NCBI RefSeq assembly: GCF_018119405.1
Contig: NZ_JAGPWC010000002.1
Location: 79,536 to 143,535, forward strand
Source: Massilia sp. ST3
Lineage (GTDB): Bacteria; Pseudomonadota; Gammaproteobacteria; Burkholderiales; Burkholderiaceae_D
DNA: 64,000 nt
Reading direction: 5' to 3'
Shown here one piece after another: positions 47,357 to 56,202 of the stretch. The position numbers and the translations under genes are program-made. The first letter of the stretch is position 1, and each line of letters opens with the position of its first letter. The notes beneath the pieces are model-generated. The model ran no database searches, was not told where the DNA came from, and saw only the letters and a list, made by a program, of their open reading frames with translations.

Positions 47357-49183
47357 ATGCCATCGTTCCGCCTGCGCGCCCACATCGCCGCCCTGTTCAT
47401 TCCCGCCATCCTCGCCGGCGCGGTCCTGCCTGCGGTCGCCCTGGCGGCGCCATCGACCGCGTCCGCCAGTGCCGTCAAGCCGCACAAGGCCTTCGACCAG
47501 TGGGCCGACAAGTTCGCCGAGGACTGGGTGCGCCTGAGCCCGCAGCTGGCGACCATGACCCAGTATTTCAGCGGCGCCGAGCAGGCCAGGCTGGACCGCG
47601 AACTGACGCCGCTCACCGCCGCCCACCGCCAGAAGGTGGTCGCGCTGGCGAAGGCGGGCCTGGCGCGCCTGGACAAGTTCAAGGGCGCGCCGCTGGACGA
47701 GAACCAGAAGGTCTCGGCCGCCGTGATGCGCTGGTCGCTGCAGAACACCGTCGCCAACGAGCCTTTCGAGGACCACTCCTTCATCTTCTCGCAGTTCAGC
47801 GGCGTGCAGGTCAGCCTGGTGAACTTCCTGACCAACACCCATCCGCTGCGCAACAAGGCGGACGTCGAGAGCTACCTGGCGCGCCTGGAGCAGGCGGGCA
47901 CCCGCATGGACGAAGCGCTGGCACGCGGCCGCGCGGCCGCCGCCAAGGGCTTGATCCCGCCGCGCTTCATCCTCGAGCGCGCCCAGTTCCAGGTGGACCA
48001 TTTCCTCAAGCCGGCCGCGGCCCAGAACGTGCTGGTCACCACCTTCGAGCAGCGCACGGCCGAGCTGAAGGACCTGAGCCCCGAGGCACGCAGCGCCGCG
48101 ATCGCGCGCGCCACCCGCATCGTCGAAGAGAAGATCCGTCCGGCCTACTCGCGCGTGAAGGACTTCATGGCCGAGATCCACCCGCGTACCGGCGACGTGG
48201 CCGGCATCTCGCGCCTGCCGAACGGCGCCGCCGCCTATGCCCGCGCGGTCGAGAACTTCACCAGCACCAAGCTGACCCCGGAGCAGATCCACGAGATCGG
48301 CCTGCGCGAAGTGGCGCGCATCGAGGGCGAGATGGACAAGCACCTGCGTTCGCTGGGCCTCACCGAAGGCAATATCGAAAGCCGCATGAAGGAGCTGGAC
48401 CAGCGCTTCCAGCCGAAGGGCGAGGGCGACCCGCGCCCGGCGATCCTGGCCAGCCACGCCGAGATGGTGCGCGACGCCGAGAAGCGCAGCGCTTCGCTGT
48501 TCAACCTGAAGCCGCGTGCGCCGGTCGAAGTGCGCCGCGAGCCGCCGCTGACCGAGCCGTCGGCGGCCGCCCACTACAGCCTGCCGGCGCCGGATGGCAG
48601 CCGTCCGGGCATCTTCTGGGTGCCGATGCGCGGTCCGACCTTCGACATGATTCGCATGCGCAGCCTGTCCTACCACGAGGCGGTGCCGGGCCACCACTTC
48701 CAGCTGGCGATCCAGCAGGAACTGACCGGCATCCCGAAATTCCGCAGTCAGCGCATCTTCAGCGGCGGCAGCGCGCACGCCGAGGGCTGGGCGCTGTACA
48801 CCGAGCGCCTGGCGGTGGAGCAGAACTGGTACGAAGGCGACGTGCCCGGCCTGCTGGGCGCGCTCGGTTCGGAACTGTTCCGCGCACGCCGCCTGGTGGT
48901 CGACACCGGCCTGCACGCCAAGGGCTGGACCCGCCAGCAGGGCATCGACTACGGCATCGGCGCGCAAGAGGTGGAGCGCTACGTCGCCTGGCCCGGCCAG
49001 GCCAACGCCTACATGATCGGCATGCTGCGCATCATCGAACTGCGCGAGAAGGCGCGCAAGGAACTGGGCGACAAGTTCTCGCTGCCGGCCTTCCACGACC
49101 TGGTGCTGGGCGCGGGCTCGGTGCCGCTGGACGTGCTGGGCGAGCTGGTGGACGGCTGGATCGCCAAGCAGAAGAAGGCGTGA
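47357..49183 (+). CDS. exported DUF885 zinc metallopeptidase
   Basis: 608 residues. A signal peptide (IAALFIPAILAGAVLPAVALA) is followed by the DUF885 domain. The zinc motif HEAVPGHH, the second glutamate region HAEGWALYTERL and the conserved WPGQANAYMIGM are all present. The family comprises secreted or periplasmic carboxypeptidase-like enzymes with an HExxH-related site. It is a single gene ending at a strong 28-base palindrome. Confidence 0.92.
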   Translation: MPSFRLRAHIAALFIPAILAGAVLPAVALAAPSTASASAVKPHKAFDQWADKFAEDWVRLSPQLATMTQYFSGAEQARLDRELTPLTAAHRQKVVALAKAGLARLDKFKGAPLDENQKVSAAVMRWSLQNTVANEPFEDHSFIFSQFSGVQVSLVNFLTNTHPLRNKADVESYLARLEQAGTRMDEALARGRAAAAKGLIPPRFILERAQFQVDHFLKPAAAQNVLVTTFEQRTAELKDLSPEARSAAIARATRIVEEKIRPAYSRVKDFMAEIHPRTGDVAGISRLPNGAAAYARAVENFTSTKLTPEQIHEIGLREVARIEGEMDKHLRSLGLTEGNIESRMKELDQRFQPKGEGDPRPAILASHAEMVRDAEKRSASLFNLKPRAPVEVRREPPLTEPSAAAHYSLPAPDGSRPGIFWVPMRGPTFDMIRMRSLSYHEAVPGHHFQLAIQQELTGIPKFRSQRIFSGGSAHAEGWALYTERLAVEQNWYEGDVPGLLGALGSELFRARRLVVDTGLHAKGWTRQQGIDYGIGAQEVERYVAWPGQANAYMIGMLRIIELREKARKELGDKFSLPAFHDLVLGAGSVPLDVLGELVDGWIAKQKKA

Positions 49184-49199
49184 AGCGGCGGTAAACGAA

Positions 49200-49227
49200 A
49201 ATGGCGGACCGCATGCGGTCCGCCATT
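49200..49227. terminator. perfect 28-base palindrome between convergent genes
   Basis: Two 14-base arms meet without a loop at 49213/49214 (left arm AATGGCGGACCGCA, right arm TGCGGTCCGCCATT). It lies just after the DUF885 stop and before the convergent lipoprotein stop, so it is a likely bidirectional terminator. There is an A-rich run before the left arm but only two T after the right arm. Confidence 0.65.
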
Positions 49228-49249
49228 CGTGGAATCTGCCTTCGGGCGA

Positions 49250-49621
49250 TTATTTGCCGTCTTGCATCTTCTCGCCAGCACGCTCCACGGCGCGGCCGGT
49301 AGCGTCCTGGGCACGGTCGGCAGCGGCGCCGACTTCGGCCGCGGCTTCCTTGCTTTCCTGTTTCACTTCGGCGCCGGCGGCTTCAATCCGCTCGCCTGCG
49401 CGTTCGGTCGCGGCTTCCACGCGGTCGCCGGCGCGCTCGGCGGCGGCGGCGGTTTCAGCGGTGGCTTCCTTGGTTTCGTTCGCCACGGTCTGGCCAGCGT
49501 TGTCGATCGCCGCGCCCGCTTCCTGCGCCGGACCCTTGCCGTCGCCGTCCACGTCCTTCTTGCAACCGGTTGCCAGAACGGTCACTGCCATCATGATGCC
49601 TGCCAAGGTCATTTTGTTCAT
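49250..49621 (-). CDS. small helical lipoprotein with heptad-like repeats
   Basis: 123 residues. A lipoprotein signal ends in TVLATGC. The mature protein is almost all Ala, Glu, Lys, Arg and Asp in an 11-residue-like helical repeat (ERAGDRVEAATERAGERIEA), resembling late-embryogenesis-abundant or YtxH-type proteins. It is probably an envelope stress protein that forms a long amphipathic helix. Exact function unknown. Confidence 0.75.
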   Translation of the reverse strand: MNKMTLAGIMMAVTVLATGCKKDVDGDGKGPAQEAGAAIDNAGQTVANETKEATAETAAAAERAGDRVEAATERAGERIEAAGAEVKQESKEAAAEVGAAADRAQDATGRAVERAGEKMQDGK

Positions 49622-49863
49622 GGTGCTCTCCTTAAAGAATGGGCAATTCATTAATATGTGGTGTTTTGACAAGATATTACGTCTCGATACGGCCGCGTTC
49701 CGTGCGCTGGCGCACGCCTGTAGCAATCGGGGACGGATGTTGCTATGCTGTTCATGGATTTACCGCTAGGTAATCGCTCAGTAATCGCTAACCGAGGGGG
49801 TGTTACAGCGCCGCCCGCATCGTTCACACCGGCACACCCGTGCCTTAGCCTGCTAGGGAAAAC

Positions 49864-51339
49864 ATGTCTTTGAATGAGTTGGTCACCGCCATCAATGGCG
49901 TCATCTGGAGCCCGGCGCTGATCGCGCTGTGCCTGGGCACCGGCCTGTACTTTTCCATCCGTACCCGCTTCCTGCAAGTCCGTCATGCAAGGGAGATGGT
50001 TCGCTTAATGTTCGAGGGCAAGAGTTCGGAGCAGGGCGTGTCCTCGTTCCAGGCCTTGTCCATGACCCTGGCCGGCCGTGTCGGCACCGGCAATATCGCG
50101 GGCGTCGCCACCGCGATCACCTTCGGCGGCCCCGGCGCCGTGTTCTGGATGTGGGCGGTGGCCTTCCTCGGGGCCAGCTCGGCCTTCGTGGAATCGACCC
50201 TGGGCCAGGTTTACAAGGAGCAGCTCGGCAAGGAATACCGCGGCGGCCCGGCCTTCTATATCGAGAAGGGCCTGGGCATGAAGTGGTATGCGCTGATCTT
50301 CGCGTTCGCCACCATCATCGCCACCGGCCTGCTGCTGCCGGGCGTGCAGGCGAACTCGATCGCCGAGAGCCTGAAAACGGCAACCGGTATCGATCCGGCC
50401 ATCACCGGCGCAGGGCTGTGCCTGGTGCTGGCCTTCATCATCTTCGGCGGCGTCAAGCGCATCGCCAACTTCGCCGAGGTCGTGGTGCCTTTCATGGCGC
50501 TGGGCTACATCCTGGTGGCGGTGGTGATCGTGGCGATGAACATCGGCGCGCTGCCTGGTGTCCTCAAGCTGATCTTCGTGAATGCCTTCGGCGCGGACGC
50601 CGCCTTCGGCGCCATCCTCGGCCTGGCGGTCATGTGGGGCGTCAAGCGCGGCGTGTACTCGAACGAGGCAGGCCAGGGCACCGGTCCGCACGCCTCCTCG
50701 GCGGCCGAGGTAAGCCACCCGGCCAAGCAGGGCCTGGTGCAGGGCTTCTCGGTCTACATCGACACCCTGTTCGTGTGCTCGGCGACCGCCTTCATGCTCC
50801 TGATCACCGGCCAGTACAATGTCGAGGCGCCTGACGGCACCCCGATGTTCACCGGCGTGCAGGGCGTCGCGTCCGGACCGGGCTACGTCCAGACCGCGCT
50901 GGAAAACGTCATGCCGGGCTTCGGCGCGCTGTTCGTGGCGGTGGCGCTGCTGTTCTTCGCCTTCACCACCATCGTCGCCTATTACTACATCGCCGAGACC
51001 AACATCGCCTACATCAACCGCACCGTGAACCGTCCGTGGATGACCCTGGTGCTCAAGCTGTTCATCATCGGATCGACCTACTATGGCTCGGTGAAGACGG
51101 CGGAAGCGGCCTGGGGCCTGGGCGACATGGGCGTGGGCCTGATGGCCTGGCTGAACATCGTCGCCATCCTGCTGCTGCAAAAGACGGCCTTCAAGTGCCT
51201 GCGCGATTACGAAGCCCAGAAGAAGGCCGGCAAGGATCCGCAGTTCGATCCGAAGGCGCTGGGCATCGAGGGCGCCCATTACTGGGAGCAGCGCGTGCTG
51301 GCCGACAAGGCGGCCGCGCGCGACAAGGCCGTCGCTTAA
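49864..51339 (+). CDS. sodium:alanine/glycine symporter (AGCS family)
   Basis: 491 residues with about 11 membrane helices. The AGCS signatures are seen: [41 protein letters not shown] and [25 protein letters not shown]. It imports alanine or glycine with sodium. This fits a genome that also degrades alanine through dadA-alr, though the genes are 41 kb apart. Its end overlaps the mgtC stop by 4 bases. Confidence 0.93.
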   Translation: MSLNELVTAINGVIWSPALIALCLGTGLYFSIRTRFLQVRHAREMVRLMFEGKSSEQGVSSFQALSMTLAGRVGTGNIAGVATAITFGGPGAVFWMWAVAFLGASSAFVESTLGQVYKEQLGKEYRGGPAFYIEKGLGMKWYALIFAFATIIATGLLLPGVQANSIAESLKTATGIDPAITGAGLCLVLAFIIFGGVKRIANFAEVVVPFMALGYILVAVVIVAMNIGALPGVLKLIFVNAFGADAAFGAILGLAVMWGVKRGVYSNEAGQGTGPHASSAAEVSHPAKQGLVQGFSVYIDTLFVCSATAFMLLITGQYNVEAPDGTPMFTGVQGVASGPGYVQTALENVMPGFGALFVAVALLFFAFTTIVAYYYIAETNIAYINRTVNRPWMTLVLKLFIIGSTYYGSVKTAEAAWGLGDMGVGLMAWLNIVAILLLQKTAFKCLRDYEAQKKAGKDPQFDPKALGIEGAHYWEQRVLADKAAARDKAVA

Positions 51340-51812
51340 TCTTCCTTCGGCTTCGTCGTGCTGCGCAGGATCGCCAGCACGACGAGGGCGAACAGGGTGC
51401 TGAGCACCGCCGTCGCCTCGCGCCCCATGCCGGCCGCGATGCCGATGGCGGCGGTCAGCCAGACGCTGGCCGCCGTGGTCAGGCCCTTGATGTCGTCCTT
51501 GTCGGTCTGCTTGAGGATGGCGCCGGCGCCCAGGAAGCCGATGCCGGCCACGATGCCCTGCAGGACCCGCGACAGGTCCTGGATGCCCATCCCCGCCTGC
51601 AGCGGGATCAGCACGAACAGGGCGGCGCCGAGCGAGACCAGCATGTGGGTGCGCAGGCCCGCCGAGGCGCCCACCGATTCACGCTCATAGCCAAGCAGCC
51701 CGCCCAGCACCAGCGCCACCAGCAGGCGCACCACGATGCGGGTGATGTCCTCCGCGTTGCCCAAGTCCGAGAACTCCTGCTGTACCGTCATCCAGCTTCG
51801 TGTCCACCACAC
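51336..51812 (-). CDS. MgtC/SapB-family membrane protein
   Basis: 158 residues from a GTG at 51812, with GGGGAG seven bases upstream; an ATG at 51791 is a shorter alternative. Four hydrophobic helices and the family motif [27 protein letters not shown], read in parts, then [12 protein letters not shown] and [19 protein letters not shown]. MgtC proteins affect magnesium and acid tolerance and the F-ATPase. Regulation cannot be read here. Confidence 0.9.
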   Translation of the reverse strand: MWWTRSWMTVQQEFSDLGNAEDITRIVVRLLVALVLGGLLGYERESVGASAGLRTHMLVSLGAALFVLIPLQAGMGIQDLSRVLQGIVAGIGFLGAGAILKQTDKDDIKGLTTAASVWLTAAIGIAAGMGREATAVLSTLFALVVLAILRSTTKPKED

Positions 51813-51880
51813 CTTCTTGCTCCCCGTTGAGATTACTCGGCCATGATGCCACTCAGGGAAAAGATGCGTCGCCCTCTACC

Positions 51881-51983
51881 GTCGTACGCGCGAAGGCGGG
51901 AATCCAAGTTCGTTAAGTCGTGGTCGACTTCTTTTGCGCGGCCGATCGTGCAAACTCGGGTCCCCGCCTTCGCGGGGATGACG
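51881..51983. repeat. pair of inverted repeats of a dispersed GCGAAGGCGGG element
   Basis: CGCGAAGGCGGGAATCCAAG at 51889-51908 is an imperfect inverted match of AACTCGGGTCCCCGCC followed by TTCGCGGGGATGACG at 51953-51983. This GCGAAGGCGGGGA-type element is a common intergenic repeat in GC-rich Proteobacteria. A related copy lies at 54603. It lies between mgtC and the end of eamA, where it may act as a terminator. Confidence 0.55.
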
Positions 51984-51985
51984 TT

Positions 51986-52921
51986 CTAGGGACACGGGAC
52001 GGCACTACGCGCATGCGCCTTTGCACACGCGACCACCCCGCCCACCAGCAGCACCATGGCCGCCCATTCCAGCCCGGTCGGCCACCTTTCCTCCCACAGG
52101 AAGCCGTACAGCGACGCGAACAAGGTCTCGAACACGATCATCTGCCCCATGAGGGTCAAGGGCAGGGCGCGGCTCGCCACGTTCCACAGCGCGTTGCCCA
52201 GGATCGAGCACAGGATCGCCACGCTGGCGACCACGCCCGCGAAGTGCAGCCATTGCGCGCCGCTGTGGCCCGTGTCCGCCCCCGCGAACGCGGGCACCGC
52301 CAGCAGCATGGCTTCCACCCCGGTCACGACCCCCATCGCCAGGTTCCACTCGTGGCCCGACACGCCTTGCAGCCGCCCCAGCCAGCGGCTGTTGTTCACC
52401 GCGTAGAGGGTCCATGACACCAGCGCACCCACCGCGCAGCCCAGCCCAGGCAGCGAATCGAGGCCGGCGCGGGAGACCGATTGCCAGCTGATGCAGGCCA
52501 GTCCCGCCGCGCTCAGCGCCAGCGAAGGCAGCAGGCGGCGCAGCGGCAGCGCGTGCCGGTCGCGGCTGCCGACCAGGGTGACGGCGATCGGCAGCAGGCC
52601 GATCACCAGCGAGGGCATGGCCACGCCGCCTTCCTGCACGGCGGTGGCCAGGAATACGTAGTAGACGATGTTGCCGCTGAAGGACAGCCAGAGCAGGGCG
52701 CGCCATTCCTTCCAGGAGAAGGTCCGCAGCAGGCGCCGCCAGACCGGTGCGATCAGGGCCGCCGCCACCAGGCCGTAGGCCAGGTAGCGCCCGGCCGACA
52801 GCTGCAGGGGCAGAAAGCCGGCGGTGAGTTCGGGGGCGAGGAAGACCAAGCCCCAGAGGGCGCCGGCGAGGATGCCGGCGCCGATGCCGAGCGAGGTCTG
52901 TGAAGTGTGTGGCGTGATCAT
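51986..52921 (-). CDS. EamA/DMT-family transporter
   Basis: 311 residues with ten hydrophobic helices in two EamA halves (GILAGALWGLVFLAPELTAG; GQMIVFETLFASLYGFLWEERW), with AGGAGA before the ATG. These carriers export or import amino acids and other metabolites. It follows the AraC-type regulator in the same direction by 58 bases and is its likely target. Confidence 0.9.
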   Translation of the reverse strand: MITPHTSQTSLGIGAGILAGALWGLVFLAPELTAGFLPLQLSAGRYLAYGLVAAALIAPVWRRLLRTFSWKEWRALLWLSFSGNIVYYVFLATAVQEGGVAMPSLVIGLLPIAVTLVGSRDRHALPLRRLLPSLALSAAGLACISWQSVSRAGLDSLPGLGCAVGALVSWTLYAVNNSRWLGRLQGVSGHEWNLAMGVVTGVEAMLLAVPAFAGADTGHSGAQWLHFAGVVASVAILCSILGNALWNVASRALPLTLMGQMIVFETLFASLYGFLWEERWPTGLEWAAMVLLVGGVVACAKAHARSAVPCP

Positions 52922-52979
52922 GAGAATCTCCTGTGAGCGGAGATTCTGGCTGCGTGTCCTGGCCGCGTCTTGGCGCCGT

Positions 52980-53738
52980 TTACTGCGTCTTGTGCGAATC
53001 CTCGCGTGCGGCCCTGCGGTAGGCGGCGGGCGTGGTGTCCATGGCCTTGCGCATGGCGCGGGTCAGCACGCTCTGGTCCGAGAAGCCGGTCGCGAGGGCG
53101 ATGTCGGCGATCGGCCGCGCGGTCGAGGCCAGCAGGGTGCAGACGGCCTCCAGCCGGCGGCGCAGCAGCCATTCGTGGGGGCTCATCCCGGTCTCGCCGC
53201 GGAACAGGGCGTGCAGGCGGCTGGGGCTGAGGGAGGCGGCGCGCGCCATCGTGTCCAGGGTCCAGGGCAGGCCGGGCTGAAGCTCGATGCGCGCCATGAG
53301 CGCAGCCAGCCTGGAGGCCGGCTGGAAGGCGGCCTGGGCCAGGGAGTCGAGCAGCAGCGGGGCCCAGCCCTGCACCAGCTGAGGAGGCGCCTTGGCGCCG
53401 GCCGACGCCAGGCTCATGAACTCGACCAGCTTGCGCGCGGCCGCGCCGATCGGCGTGAAGGGACGGTCCAGCAGGCGCTCCCAGGGACCCTGCCGCAGCA
53501 GTCCGGGATCGAGATCGAGGATGAAGGACTGGTTGCCGGCCGCCCCGGCCTGCGAATGCCAGGCGCCGGGCGCGACCACAGCGGCGTGCAGCAGGTCGAG
53601 CTTGCGGCCGCGGCCTTCGATGTCGAGCTCGACTTCGCCCGCGACGGGCAGCACGATCTGGGCGTAGTCGTGGCGGTCCGCCTCGCGCACCAGGCCGTAG
53701 CTGCGCAGGTGCAGGTCGAGCGGAAGCGGCGCCGCCAT
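52980..53738 (-). CDS. AraC-family transcriptional regulator
   Basis: 252 residues. An N-terminal cupin-like ligand domain (HDYAQIVLPVAGEVELDIEG) is followed by two C-terminal helix-turn-helix units (LDTMARAASLSPSRLHALFR; IADIALATGFSDQSVLTRAMRK) and the ending TPAAYRR. It starts 4 bases after the fnr stop, so it is probably co-transcribed with fnr and precedes the EamA transporter. The effector is unknown. Confidence 0.87.
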   Translation of the reverse strand: MAAPLPLDLHLRSYGLVREADRHDYAQIVLPVAGEVELDIEGRGRKLDLLHAAVVAPGAWHSQAGAAGNQSFILDLDPGLLRQGPWERLLDRPFTPIGAAARKLVEFMSLASAGAKAPPQLVQGWAPLLLDSLAQAAFQPASRLAALMARIELQPGLPWTLDTMARAASLSPSRLHALFRGETGMSPHEWLLRRRLEAVCTLLASTARPIADIALATGFSDQSVLTRAMRKAMDTTPAAYRRAAREDSHKTQ

Positions 53739-53742
53739 GGAC

Positions 53743-54516
53743 TCAAGCCATCGGACTGCAGACGTCGGTGCCGGCCGCGAGCGCCTTCAGCTTGGCCGGA
53801 TCGAGCAGGGTGACTTCGCGCTTGTCGACCTGGATCCAGCCCTGTTTCTTGAAGCGCGACAGCAGCCGGCTGACGCTCTCGATGGTCAGGCCCAGGTAGT
53901 TGCCAATGTCCTCGCGCGACATGCGCAGCTGGAAGCTGTTGGGCGAATAGCCGCGCGCCGCGTAGCGGGCCGACAGGTTGACCAGGAAGACCGCGAAGCG
54001 CTGCTCGGCGCGCATATTGCCCAGCAGTAGCATGACGTTCTGCTCGCGCGTGATTTCCTGGCTCATGATGCGGTGGAAGTGGCGCAGCAGGGCCGGCACC
54101 TCGCCGAACAGCTCTTCCAGGCGCGTGAAGGGGATCTCGCAGACCTCGCTGTCTTCCAGCGCCACGGCGTCGCAGTGGTGGTTGCCGCTGATCGCGTCCA
54201 TGCCCAGCAGCTCGCCGGCCATCTGGAAGCCGGTGATCTGGGCTTCGCCGGCTGCGTTCACCTGGTAGGTCTTGAAGTGGCCGAAGCGCACCGCGTACAG
54301 GTTGCGGAAGGGCTCTCCCATCTGGTAGAGCCGCTCGTCCTTTTCCAGGCGCCGGCGGCGGCCGATGATCTGGTCGAGGCGGTTGATGTCGGCGTCTTCC
54401 AGGCCCATCGGCAGGCACAGCTGGTGCATGCTGCAGGCGGAGCAGCTGGCTTTGAGGGCCTGGATGCTGACGGGCTGCTTGCTGGGGTCGGTGATGAACG
54501 GCACGGGCTGGGTCAT
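53743..54516 (-). CDS. fnr: FNR/Anr-type oxygen-sensing regulator
   Basis: 257 residues. The N-terminal CSACSMHQLC (Cys25, 28, 34) and Cys115 are the four ligands of an oxygen-labile 4Fe-4S cluster, as in E. coli FNR. A cyclic-nucleotide-like barrel follows, and the helix-turn-helix MSREDIGNYLGLTIESVSRL has the E-x2-S-R recognition pattern that reads TTGAT half-sites. It should activate the boxes found across this window in low oxygen. It is divergent from cydAB. Confidence 0.96.
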   Translation of the reverse strand: MTQPVPFITDPSKQPVSIQALKASCSACSMHQLCLPMGLEDADINRLDQIIGRRRRLEKDERLYQMGEPFRNLYAVRFGHFKTYQVNAAGEAQITGFQMAGELLGMDAISGNHHCDAVALEDSEVCEIPFTRLEELFGEVPALLRHFHRIMSQEITREQNVMLLLGNMRAEQRFAVFLVNLSARYAARGYSPNSFQLRMSREDIGNYLGLTIESVSRLLSRFKKQGWIQVDKREVTLLDPAKLKALAAGTDVCSPMA

Positions 54517-54545
54517 GGGAGGGTCCGGTAATACGCGTTAGCTGA

Positions 54546-54551
54546 ATTATA
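54546..54551 (-). promoter_or_regulatory. candidate -10 element of fnr
   Basis: On the minus strand TATAAT lies 30 bases upstream of the fnr ATG. No matching -35 hexamer at 16-18 bases is clear, so the promoter may be weak or activator-dependent. Confidence 0.35.
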
Positions 54552-54602
54552 GACGGGCTTCCCGGGCTAGCGGCGCGACAAATCGTCCTATGGTTGAAAG
54601 TC

Positions 54603-54636
54603 AACTTGGGTCCCGGCCTTCGCCCGAACCCAAGTT
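54603..54636. repeat. inverted repeat AACTTGGGT / ACCCAAGTT
   Basis: A 9-bp perfect inverted repeat with a 16-base spacer that contains GGCCTTCGCC. It resembles the element at 51881-51983 and lies between fnr and cydA, close to their divergent promoters. Regulatory role not shown. Confidence 0.45.
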
Positions 54637-54737
54637 CGCCTGCCGATCACGAAGGCGTATAAAAATGACACCCCAAGCGTGCGCCCCCACCGCGCATGCT
54701 AGATTCGCAGCACTTCCGGCAATGCGAAGGAACGCCC

Positions 54738-56198
54738 ATGTTCGGTCTATCCGCCCTGGATCTGGCTCGGATCCAGTTCGCCTTCACGATGTCCTTCCAC
54801 ATTTTATTTCCCGCCATCACAATCGGCATGGCCAGCTACCTGGCCGTACTCGAACTGTGCTGGCTGCGCACCGGGCGCCAGGTCTTCGTCGACCTGTACC
54901 ACTTCTGGCTCAAGATCTTCGCCGTCACCTTCGGCATGGGCGTGGTCTCGGGCATCGTCATGGCCTACCAGATCGGCACCAACTGGAGCTACCTGTCGGA
55001 GTTCGCGGGCAGCATCATGGGGCCGATCCTGTCCTACGAAGTGCTGACCGCCTTCTTCCTGGAGGCCGGTTTCCTGGGCGTGATGCTGTTCGGCTGGAAC
55101 CGCGTCGGCCCGGCCCTGCATTTCGTCGCCACCTGCATGGTGGCCATCGGCACCCTGATCTCGTCCACCTGGATCCTGGCCGCCAACAGCTGGATGCAGA
55201 CGCCGCAAGGCTATGCCATCGAGAACGGGCGCATGGTGCCGGCCGACTGGCTGGCGATCGTCTTCAATCCTTCCTTTCCCTTCCGCCTGGTGCACATGGT
55301 GATCGCCGCCTACCTCACCACGGCGCTGCTGGTGGGCGCCTCCGCCGCCTGGCACCTGCTGCGCGGGCGCGACAACCCGGCGGTGCGCAAGATGATGTCG
55401 ATGGCGATGTGGATGCTGCTGCTGGTGGCGCCGGTCCAGGCCGTGGTCGGCGACTTCCACGGGCTGAACACGCTCGAGCACCAGCCGGCCAAGCTGGCGG
55501 CGATGGAAGGGCACTGGCAGAACCATCCGGGCGAGGCGGTGCCGCTGCTCCTGTTCGGGATTCCCGACATGGAAGAGGAGCGCACCAGGTACGCGGTCGG
55601 CATCCCTTACCTGGGCAGCCTCATCCTGACCCACACCCTGGACGGCCAGGTCCCGGCCCTGAAGGACTTCCCGCGCCAGGACCGGCCCAACTCCTTGATC
55701 GTATTCTGGAGCTTCCGCCTGATGGTCGGCCTGGGCCTCCTGATGATCGCGCTCGGGGCCTGGAGCCTGTTCCTGCGGCGCGGCGGGCGCCTGTTCGCCA
55801 ACCGGCTGTTCCTGCGCTTCGCCCTGTGGATGGGGCCGGCCGGCCTGGTGGCGATCCTGGCCGGCTGGGTGACCACCGAGGTGGGGCGCCAGCCCTGGGT
55901 GGTGTACGGGGTGCTGCGCACGGCGGACGCGGTCTCGCCCCACGGCGCGGCGTCCCTGGGCCTGACCCTGGCGCTGTTCGTGGTGGCCTACCTGTTCGTG
56001 TTCGGGGTCGGCACCGGCTACGTGCTGCGCATGATCCGCAAGGGGCCGCAGCACTTCGAGCTGGCGCGCCCGCCCGAGGGCGGGCCGGGCGAGGAGCGCA
56101 CCCCGATGCGGCCGATGTCGGCGGCCGACGTGCGCAATGATGACGATGCCGACGACAATACGAATGACAGCGCGGACCCCGGTCCGGAGCGGAGCTGA
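54738..56198 (+). CDS. cydA: cytochrome bd-type quinol oxidase subunit I (CIO type)
   Basis: 486 residues, with AAGGA before the ATG. Nine membrane helices. Heme ligands: His in SFHILFPAITIGMASYL and His in FRLVHMVIAAYL. The quinol-site segment GWVTTEVGRQPWVVYGVLRT is conserved. The periplasmic Q-loop is short, the hallmark of the cyanide-insensitive (CioA) subtype. It oxidises quinol and reduces O2 without pumping protons. First gene of cydA-cydB-DUF2474. I saw no FNR box upstream. Confidence 0.95.
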   Translation: MFGLSALDLARIQFAFTMSFHILFPAITIGMASYLAVLELCWLRTGRQVFVDLYHFWLKIFAVTFGMGVVSGIVMAYQIGTNWSYLSEFAGSIMGPILSYEVLTAFFLEAGFLGVMLFGWNRVGPALHFVATCMVAIGTLISSTWILAANSWMQTPQGYAIENGRMVPADWLAIVFNPSFPFRLVHMVIAAYLTTALLVGASAAWHLLRGRDNPAVRKMMSMAMWMLLLVAPVQAVVGDFHGLNTLEHQPAKLAAMEGHWQNHPGEAVPLLLFGIPDMEEERTRYAVGIPYLGSLILTHTLDGQVPALKDFPRQDRPNSLIVFWSFRLMVGLGLLMIALGAWSLFLRRGGRLFANRLFLRFALWMGPAGLVAILAGWVTTEVGRQPWVVYGVLRTADAVSPHGAASLGLTLALFVVAYLFVFGVGTGYVLRMIRKGPQHFELARPPEGGPGEERTPMRPMSAADVRNDDDADDNTNDSADPGPERS

Positions 56199-56202
56199 AG
56201 CC

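Noticed and set aside
54658..54663. TATAAA as the cydA -10 element
   Set aside because: No acceptable -35 hexamer at 16-18 bases and no FNR box; too weak to annotate.
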